Shown in pieces: positions 7,931 through 13,062 of a DNA stretch of 13,062 nt. The position numbers were made by a program, and so were the translations under genes. The notes beneath the pieces were generated by a model. It had not been told where the DNA came from. It did not search any database and saw only the letters and a program-made list of their open reading frames with translations. Positions within the stretch are counted from its first letter, which is position 1. Each line of letters begins with the position of its first letter. The DNA comes from Deltaproteobacteria bacterium (lineage in GTDB: Bacteria; JAMCPX01), in assembly GCA_023489065.1 (NCBI GenBank), contig JAMDCL010000153.1, positions 2,006 to 15,067 on the forward strand, in the 5' to 3' direction.

Positions 7931-9144
7931 GGATAACAGCCGATCTGCACGTTCACTCCAAGTACAGCAGGGCGACAAGCAAAGACATGGACGTGGACAG
8001 CATTGCCCTGTGGGCGCACCGCAAGGGCATCAACCTTGTGGGCACCGGAGACTTCACCCACCCTGCATACGTCAAAGAGCTGAAACAAAAACTCGTACCT
8101 GAAGAAGACGGGCTCCTTGCGCTCAAAAAAAAGGACCGGGGTGTCCGCTTCATGCTGACGACGGAGATCAGCACTATTTACTCCTCCGGAGGCAAGACCC
8201 GGCGCATCCACACCGTCCTCACTGCCCCGTCGTTCGAGGCGGTCAACAGGATTTCCCGGACGCTTTTAAAGTTCGGCAGGCTCGATTACGACGGCAGGCC
8301 CATATTCGGGTTCAGTGCGAAAGACCTCGTCAAACTGGTCATGGATGCGTCTTCATCATGCATGGTAATACCCGCACACGCGTGGACACCGTGGTACTCT
8401 GTTTTCGGTTCGAAATCGGGCTTCGATTCGATCGAAGAATGTTTCGAGGAACAGGCACAGCACATCCATGCCATCGAAACCGGGCTTTCATCCGATCCTC
8501 CCATGAACTGGCGCGTCAAGGCACTCGACAAAATCACGCTCATTTCTAACTCCGACGCACATTCGCCGGAAAAACTCGGCAGGGAGGCGAATGTGTTCGA
8601 ATGCGCGATGTCCTATCAGGACATCATCTCGGCCATACAATCCAAGGACAAGAAACGGTTCCTTTATACCGTGGAGTTTTTCCCTGAAGAAGGTAAGTAT
8701 CATTTCGACGGGCACCGCACCTGCAAGATCAGTTTTTCTCCCGAACAGTCCCGGAGGCATGACGGGATCTGCCCGGTCTGCGGCAAGCCCCTGACCATCG
8801 GTGTCCTGAGCCGCGTCGAGGCCCTTGCTACAAGGAAAGACGGCGTGATGCCGGACCATGCAATACCCTTCCGGCACCTTATCCCGCTCAAAGAGATCAT
8901 TGCGGACCTCCTGGGCATCGGCGTCAATACGGCCGGGGTAAACAGGCTGTACACCGGGATTGTGATAGAGAAAGGCATACCCGAGCTCGATATCCTGCAG
9001 ACGATGCCTGAAGAGGAGTTACGGCACGTTGTTCCGGAGAACATTCTGACGGGGATCATGAAGGTCAGGAACGGCTCGGTAACGATTGCGCCGGGGTATG
9101 ACGGAGAATACGGCAGTATCAGCATCGCCGGAGATGCAGAATAA
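7927..9144 (+). CDS. PHP-domain nuclease of the endonuclease Q family
   Basis: Endonuclease Q, described from Pyrococcus, nicks DNA on the 5' side of deaminated bases (uracil, hypoxanthine, xanthine) and abasic sites. The 405-residue product has the PHP metal-binding set in order: DLHVHS (D6, H8, H10), GTGDFTHP (D42), TTEIS (E80), RRIHTV (H95), PAHAWTPW (H151) and SNSDAHS (D210, H212). A zinc module follows: H263 and C266 in GHRTC, then CPVC (C282, C285) before GKPLTIGVLSRVEAL. The C-terminal 75 residues match the DNA-contacting end region of this family in general character. It is a stand-alone copy; in some bacteria a similar PHP module is, as I recall, joined to a UvrD-type helicase. The ATG overlaps the amrS stop (ATGA), with CAGGG four bases upstream, so the two are translationally coupled. 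The family is clear; activity is inferred from relatives. Confidence 0.85.
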   Translation: MRITADLHVHSKYSRATSKDMDVDSIALWAHRKGINLVGTGDFTHPAYVKELKQKLVPEEDGLLALKKKDRGVRFMLTTEISTIYSSGGKTRRIHTVLTAPSFEAVNRISRTLLKFGRLDYDGRPIFGFSAKDLVKLVMDASSSCMVIPAHAWTPWYSVFGSKSGFDSIEECFEEQAQHIHAIETGLSSDPPMNWRVKALDKITLISNSDAHSPEKLGREANVFECAMSYQDIISAIQSKDKKRFLYTVEFFPEEGKYHFDGHRTCKISFSPEQSRRHDGICPVCGKPLTIGVLSRVEALATRKDGVMPDHAIPFRHLIPLKEIIADLLGIGVNTAGVNRLYTGIVIEKGIPELDILQTMPEEELRHVVPENILTGIMKVRNGSVTIAPGYDGEYGSISIAGDAE

Positions 9145-9165
9145 ACGTCCCGGGCGTTATTTTTA
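9144..9165 (+). terminator. Intrinsic terminator after the amrS-PHP nuclease unit
   Basis: AACGTC and GGCGTT pair (five Watson-Crick pairs and one T-G) around the loop CCG, followed at once by ATTTTTA. It begins at the last base of the nuclease stop codon. On the minus strand the same hairpin is followed by a poor T-run, so it would only weakly stop the convergent outer-membrane gene. Confidence 0.7.
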
Positions 9166-9235
9166 CGCACCGGAATTTTCAGAAAATCAGTTTGTCTGTT
9201 TATCCGGCCTTATTTTTTTAAATGTCTCTTCCGGG

Positions 9236-10249
9236 CTAAAAGGTGTATTGGACACCGAGTATCCAGAAGATATCCATCCGGTAAATCCCGGGCGGCGGGG
9301 TCCGGTTGTATTCGATGATATTGGATACCTTGAGGGCCAGGTTCCCTGCCAGCGCCGATGTGAGGCTTGCTTCGTTTCTCGTCGTGTAGTTGTCTTTCTT
9401 GTCGAGGCGGTCATACATGACGAAATATTCGGAAAAGCTTACCATCTTGCCCAGTGCCCACAAAAAGGTACCGGCAGCACGCAGGGTACTCCACGAGCCG
9501 TCCGTACCGACAAAGTGGTCCTCGGTGAAATATGAGTAACCTGCTTCCACCGAAAGGGTGGCCGATGGAGTGCTCCATAGCTGATATCCTACGCCGGGTC
9601 CTTCAGCGGTACGCAGGCGGAGGTCCCTGAATTTATCCGACAGCATCTCCACATCGGCATAACCGTAAAAAGCATCCGTAAAAAGGTGCTCATATTTTGC
9701 CGAGCCGAAGACATTGCGGGCAGACATCACCCCTTCGCTCTGTGCATAGTTATAGAGGAACCGGAGGCCGGCGTTGTCCCATGTCGACTTCCAGAGGACA
9801 TTTGCCCCTATGGATGCACTCAGGACATGGGCATTGCCGTTTTGCGTATTGGCACCGGCTGTGACAGATCCGGTCACCGTGCTTGGCGGCGGATTCAATG
9901 CCCGGATCTGATCCCAGTTCAGGGTGGAAGGGGACACGCCCTGGCCGGTTTGGATCTCGAGATTACCGTTATTTCCCACAGCAAATGTTCCCTTGACCGA
10001 TGTTCCGTTTTTCATCTGCACGTTCAACGGTTCCGTCATGGTAATCTTGCTGATTGTATTTGTCTTTACAGTAATCGGCGACGAATAGTCAGTGAATATG
10101 ACGAGCGATCCTTTGCTCCCCCCGGTAATCTTCCCGGTGATCGTATCGCCGTTCTTGAGCACGACGGTATCTGCGCATACGGCCTGCACACTCAAAAGAA
10201 CCACCGCAGCAATACCTCCACAAAATCCCAAAAAACGTTTTGGAATCAT
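9236..10249 (-). CDS. DUF481-like outer-membrane beta-barrel protein
   Basis: The 337-residue product has a Sec signal peptide (basic MIPKR, hydrophobic 11-23, probable cleavage after VCA at residue 26). Residues 27-115 form two similar beta units: the first has VVLKNGDTITGKI, GSLVIFTD and TISKI; the second has VQMKNGTSVKGTF, GNLEIQT and WDQIRAL. A proline-rich linker (NPPPSTVTG) leads into a C-terminal region of about 200 residues made of alternating strands rich in tyrosine and tryptophan. It closes with VQYTF, the aromatic C-terminal signature recognised by the BAM machinery. This matches the DUF481 (YdiY-like) family, whose role is not established. The gene is divergent from the GH5 lipoprotein, sharing 179 bases of upstream DNA, so common control is possible. 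The start at ATG 10249 has GGGAG about ten bases upstream. Confidence 0.82.
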   Translation of the reverse strand: MIPKRFLGFCGGIAAVVLLSVQAVCADTVVLKNGDTITGKITGGSKGSLVIFTDYSSPITVKTNTISKITMTEPLNVQMKNGTSVKGTFAVGNNGNLEIQTGQGVSPSTLNWDQIRALNPPPSTVTGSVTAGANTQNGNAHVLSASIGANVLWKSTWDNAGLRFLYNYAQSEGVMSARNVFGSAKYEHLFTDAFYGYADVEMLSDKFRDLRLRTAEGPGVGYQLWSTPSATLSVEAGYSYFTEDHFVGTDGSWSTLRAAGTFLWALGKMVSFSEYFVMYDRLDKKDNYTTRNEASLTSALAGNLALKVSNIIEYNRTPPPGIYRMDIFWILGVQYTF

Positions 10250-10277
10250 GTCCGTTTTCTCCCGTTTTTTCTCTTTT

Positions 10278-10304
10278 ACTATCCTATTCCAGATCGTACG
10301 TCAA
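10278..10304 (-). promoter_or_regulatory. Candidate sigma-70 promoter of the outer-membrane protein gene
   Basis: On the minus strand TTGACG (10299-10304, five of six) is followed after 15 bases by GATAGT (10278-10283, four of six). Transcription would begin near 10271, leaving a leader of about 22 bases that includes the GGGAG ribosome-binding site. The spacer is two bases shorter than ideal. Confidence 0.38.
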
Positions 10305-10361
10305 TGTATTGTCCCATACCGGTGTCTCCGGTGCCTCACCCGTTGTTCTGTGCTCTTTGGA

Positions 10362-10387
10362 TTGACTTATGGCATGGTTGATATACG
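10362..10387 (+). promoter_or_regulatory. Candidate promoter of the GH5-aldolase unit
   Basis: TTGACT (10362-10367, five of six) and an extended -10, TGATATACG (10379-10387, hexamer TATACG four of six), are separated by a short 14-base spacer. The extended TG may compensate. A start near 10394 would give a leader of about 35 bases to ATG 10429. It lies back to back with the opposite-strand promoter about 60 bases away. Confidence 0.33.
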
Positions 10388-10416
10388 CTGAGAAAGCATT
10401 TGAAAGACTACCAAAC

Positions 10417-10422
10417 GGAGGA
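10417..10422 (+). promoter_or_regulatory. Ribosome-binding site that sets the GH5 start
   Basis: GGAGGA lies six bases before ATG 10429. It excludes the in-frame ATG at 10369, which would add 20 residues, including charged ones, in front of an otherwise well-formed lipoprotein signal and would also lie in the promoter region. Confidence 0.75.
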
Positions 10423-10428
10423 GATAAA

Positions 10429-11994
10429 ATGCCCGAAGATATTAAAAGAGTATTGGGATCTTTTGTGGTTCTATTCATGATCATAGGTGCCCTTGTGTCC
10501 TGCTCATCCAAAAAATCTTCAACGACGCTGCCGCCCCTAACGACAAAGACGCTCAGCTGGATCAAGGAGGCAAACGGTGTGCTCGTCGATCAGTACGGCA
10601 GGCAGGTACTCCTGCACGGCGTCAATGCTAAATTCGAAGATCTTTTCGACGTGACCTTCAGCGACGGCCGGACGCGCAACGAAGACCTTGCACGTTTCAC
10701 CGATGCGCAGATACAGCAGATGGCACACCTCGGTTTCAATTTCATCCGTCTAGCTGTCAACTGGAGCGGGCTCGAGCCGACAGAAGGAACATTCAGCTAT
10801 GCAGACCTTGATCTTTTGGACAGCGTTCTCAAGAGCGCACAGAATGCCGGCATTTACGTGTTGATAGATTATCATGAAGACGCATATTCGAAGGAGATCG
10901 GAGAGGACGGCGCCCCCCTCTGGGCAATCATACCCACGCCGACCACCCTGCTCAGCGGTCCGATAGCGCAGGGGCCGAACCTTTCATGCCCGTGCTATGA
11001 TTTGAACCTCAGACGCACGTCCGCACCGGTGCTCGAGGCGTTCAACTCCTTCTGGGAAGACGTGGACAGCCTGCAGGAGCGTTTTATGCCGCTTTGGCAG
11101 CTCGTAGCATCGCGGTATGCGGACGACCCTGCGGTCATCGGGTTCGAGGACATGAATGAACCTGTTGCAATCCAGACGCCCAACGGACTGAAACTGCTCG
11201 ACGATTTTCACGTCAAAGCGGCAAAGTACCTGCGCCAGGTAGACAACAATCATCTGTTCTGGCTTGAGCCCGAGGTGACGACACGCAACTTCTCGCTCAA
11301 ATATCCCCTGCGCGCGACCCCGTTTCCGGACAGGAATTCCGTGTATGCGTTCCACCTGTACCCCGGACTCGCGGGTTTGAATTTTTCGACCTACGGCGAT
11401 TGGTTTTCCGCCCTGACTGCCACCTTTAATTCCGCCCTTGCAGAGGCGCAATCCTACGGTGCTGTCCCGGTGCTCGACGAGTGGGGTACGAACCTGCACC
11501 TCGGTTCCTTTGCGGACCAGCGGCCGTACATAGCGGCTGTTTTGGAACTCGCCGACGAACGGTTTATCGGCAATGCTTTCTGGGACTGGACCGACTTCGG
11601 AGACAGTGCAACGGACTCCTGGGGATGCTACTCGTGGGACTATACGGTCAATGGATTTACCGCATCACAGCCGGGCCTCGATACCCTTGCCGAGCCGTAC
11701 CTGCTTGCTGTCCCGGGAAGGTTCGTCAGCAATGTCTTTGACTATGCTACAAATACCCTGACCGTTACGTTCAAGGCAAACGGCGGCGAAGGCGCACCGC
11801 TTGCGTACATACCGCACCACACCTATCCGGACGGGTTCATCGTCCTGCTTGACGGAAACCAGATCGACGTCAGTATAGACCCGTACACACAGCGGGTATT
11901 GATACCCTGGCAGGGACAGGCCGGGCAACACACCGTTGTTATCGAGCCACAGCCCGTGCAGGTCCCGGTGCTGAACAAAAAGCAGGGTGTCTAA
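10429..11994 (+). CDS. GH5 lipoprotein resembling endoglycoceramidases
   Basis: The 521-residue product begins with a lipoprotein signal: charged head, hydrophobic 11-23, and lipobox LVSC with the lipidated cysteine at C25. The residues after it are SS rather than D, which favours outer-membrane sorting. After a Ser/Thr/Pro linker comes a GH5 (beta/alpha)8 barrel, about 48-425. Its landmarks are LLHGVN (62-66), NWSGLEP (111-117), DYHEDAYSKEIGEDGAP (147-163), the acid/base DMNEP (E244), FHLYPG (H309) and the nucleophile in LDEWGTN (E351). The DYHEDAY..GDGAP-like segment and the C-terminal beta-sandwich (about 435-505) recall endoglycoceramidases, which release the glycan from glycosphingolipids; related enzymes act on sterol glucosides or small galactosyl lipids. 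The true substrate here is unknown. The TAA stop shares its last base with the ATG of the aldolase gene. The GH5 call is firm; the endoglycoceramidase resemblance is moderately sure. Confidence 0.87.
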   Translation: MPEDIKRVLGSFVVLFMIIGALVSCSSKKSSTTLPPLTTKTLSWIKEANGVLVDQYGRQVLLHGVNAKFEDLFDVTFSDGRTRNEDLARFTDAQIQQMAHLGFNFIRLAVNWSGLEPTEGTFSYADLDLLDSVLKSAQNAGIYVLIDYHEDAYSKEIGEDGAPLWAIIPTPTTLLSGPIAQGPNLSCPCYDLNLRRTSAPVLEAFNSFWEDVDSLQERFMPLWQLVASRYADDPAVIGFEDMNEPVAIQTPNGLKLLDDFHVKAAKYLRQVDNNHLFWLEPEVTTRNFSLKYPLRATPFPDRNSVYAFHLYPGLAGLNFSTYGDWFSALTATFNSALAEAQSYGAVPVLDEWGTNLHLGSFADQRPYIAAVLELADERFIGNAFWDWTDFGDSATDSWGCYSWDYTVNGFTASQPGLDTLAEPYLLAVPGRFVSNVFDYATNTLTVTFKANGGEGAPLAYIPHHTYPDGFIVLLDGNQIDVSIDPYTQRVLIPWQGQAGQHTVVIEPQPVQVPVLNKKQGV

Positions 11995-12871
11995 TGGGCC
12001 TGGTCAACCTGAGCACGGTATTGGTAAAGGCGCAGAAACAGGGCTATGCCGTCGGCGCATTCAACTTTGTCAACATGGAGATGCTGCAGGGCATCCTCGA
12101 TGCCGCTGTTGAGGCGCATGCACCCGTGATAATCCAGACGACCGAACAACAGCCGCGGCAACTGCCGGAATTGATGTCGTTCTTCACCTGGATCACGGAA
12201 AGCACCTCGAGACCGTCGTCCATGCCATCCGGCATGGCTATACGTCGGTCATGATGGATGCCTCTGACAAAACCTACGGAGACAACCTCGCCATTACAAA
12301 ACAGGTTGTCCACATCGCCCACATGGCGGACGTCTCGGTCGAGGCTGAACTCGGGAGGCTCAAAGGTATAGAAGACACGGTCAGCGTCGGCGATGCACAG
12401 GCATCGCTCGTAGACCCGGAACAGGCACAGGCATTTGTCAGGGAGACCGGCGTCGATGCACTCGCACCGGCGATCGGGACATCTCACGGGGCATTTAAAT
12501 TCAAGGGCACCCCGAGACTCGACTTGGAGAGACTGGAACGCGTGGCACAACTTACCGGTATCCCTCTCGTGCTCCACGGAGCATCGAGCGTTCCTGCGGA
12601 TGTCGTCAGTAAGGCCAATGCTTACGGCGCTGCGATCAAGGGTACCGCGGGCGTGCCGGATGACATTATGAAACAGGCAATTAAAAAAGGTATCTGTAAG
12701 GTCAATACGGATACGGACCTCCGCCTCTCATTTACCGCCGGCGTACGGGAAGAGCTGACAAAACATCCGGAGGCGTTTGACCTGCGGAACATCCTCGGCC
12801 CTGCACGGCAGGCCGTCAAGGCCATGGTCCTGAACAGGATCGAGGTGTTCGGGTCTGCAGGAAAGGGATAA
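11994..12871 (+). pseudogene. Class II fructose-bisphosphate aldolase, broken by an internal deletion with frameshift
   Basis: Class II aldolases use zinc to split fructose 1,6-bisphosphate (or a related ketose bisphosphate) into two triose phosphates. The first frame (from ATG 11994) matches the family for 51 residues, through GYAVGAFNFVNMEMLQGI and APVIIQTTE, then turns into unrelated sequence ending at TGA 12252-12254. The matching sequence resumes in another frame: the codons from 12146 read TTAAATAGIDVVLHLDHGK and run on to the stop at 12871. This second part has HLDHG, VEAELGRL, IGTSHGAFKFKG, LHGASSVP, NTDTDLR and the C-terminal GPARQAVKAM. Compared with intact relatives about 15 residues are missing at the junction (12143-12146), and the frame fits a loss of one more than a multiple of three bases, about 46. 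The ATG overlaps the GH5 stop (TAATG), with CAGGGTG upstream, so it was in that operon. A sequencing or assembly error cannot be excluded. Tagatose-bisphosphate aldolase is an alternative identity. Confidence 0.82.
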
Positions 12872-12938
12872 GTGCTGTCGCCATGTCCGGTAATATCATC
12901 TCCATAGTCTGACCGCCGGTTGACACCTTCCCTCAATC

Positions 12939-12953
12939 CCTCCGGTCCGGAGG
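12939..12953. repeat. Perfect inverted repeat downstream of the aldolase remnant
   Basis: CCTCCGG and CCGGAGG flank a single T. As RNA it could form a five-pair G+C hairpin with a five-base loop. No T-run follows on either strand, so it is only a poor terminator candidate. Confidence 0.4.
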
Positions 12954-12965
12954 CTGTATGATGAT

Positions 12966-12985
12966 GTCATTGCGACTTCAATGAC
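12966..12985. repeat. Seven-base inverted repeat, possible operator
   Basis: GTCATTG and CAATGAC are perfect inverted copies around the six-base spacer CGACTT. The 20-base dyad has the size of a binding site for a dimeric regulator, just before an A+T-rich stretch at the right edge. A short hairpin is the alternative. No regulator was recognised. Confidence 0.35.
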
Positions 12986-13062
12986 CTTGTCAAGCCATTT
13001 TTAGGTATATTGGATTAATAGACCTATATGTTTTTACATACCCCGTACCAGATCGCACAACA

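Larger units (their letters stand above)
12872..13062. other. Gene-free right edge of the window
   Basis: These 191 bases after the aldolase remnant contain no convincing reading frame on either strand. They hold two short inverted repeats (listed separately) and, from about 12990, an A+T-rich stretch. This looks like the upstream region of a gene beyond the right edge, but no well-spaced promoter was found. Confidence 0.5.

Noticed and set aside
12143..12254. Programmed ribosomal frameshift as an explanation for the split aldolase
   Set aside because: No slippery heptamer was seen at the junction, and about 15 expected residues are absent, which a frameshift alone cannot explain.
12920..12925. 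Perfect TTGACA hexamer after the aldolase remnant
   Set aside because: The bases 16-18 further on are G+C-rich with no -10 element.
12987..13011. Possible promoter TTGTCA with TATATT near the right edge
   Set aside because: The spacer is only 13 bases, too short for a sigma-70 promoter, and no downstream gene is visible.

Overview
The window reads as a piece of chromosome from a Gram-negative, probably anaerobic bacterium of moderately high G+C. The evidence is an AsmA-type envelope protein, an outer-membrane beta-barrel protein ending in phenylalanine, a lipoprotein with a lipobox, and an oxygen-sensitive type of radical SAM enzyme. The gene mix would suit Desulfobacterota or a related lineage, but this is an inference and no rRNA or other marker is present to fix it. 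No tRNA, rRNA, CRISPR array, insertion sequence or phage gene was seen.

Left half (about 1-6790, all minus strand). Reading right to left, the genes are a zinc-dependent glucose 1-dehydrogenase-like enzyme, a GH15 glucoamylase-like enzyme, an MFS transporter, gatB, and the start of an AsmA-family gene that runs off the left edge. Gaps between the first three are 4 and 0 bases, so they look like one transcription unit. It could release glucose from a starch- or glycogen-like alpha-glucan inside the cell, oxidise it to gluconolactone, and move a sugar or product across the inner membrane. A 99-base gap with a perfect -10 hexamer precedes gatB, and gatB abuts the AsmA gene.

Middle (6791-9144, plus strand). 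Divergent from the dehydrogenase is a two-gene unit overlapping by four bases (ATGA): an AmrS-type radical SAM protein and a PHP-domain protein resembling endonuclease Q, which nicks DNA at deaminated bases. It ends at a clear intrinsic terminator.

Right part (9236-12871). A DUF481-like outer-membrane protein (minus) is divergent from a GH5 lipoprotein resembling endoglycoceramidases (plus). The GH5 gene shares a stop/start (TAATG) with a class II fructose-bisphosphate aldolase gene that is broken: about 15 residues' worth of DNA is missing and the frame is shifted, so it is split in two. The last 190 bases hold no gene but contain two inverted repeats.

The points most worth following are the AmrS/EndoQ pair, the self-contained alpha-glucan-to-gluconolactone operon, the GH5 lipoprotein of unknown substrate coupled to an aldolase, and the aldolase lesion itself.
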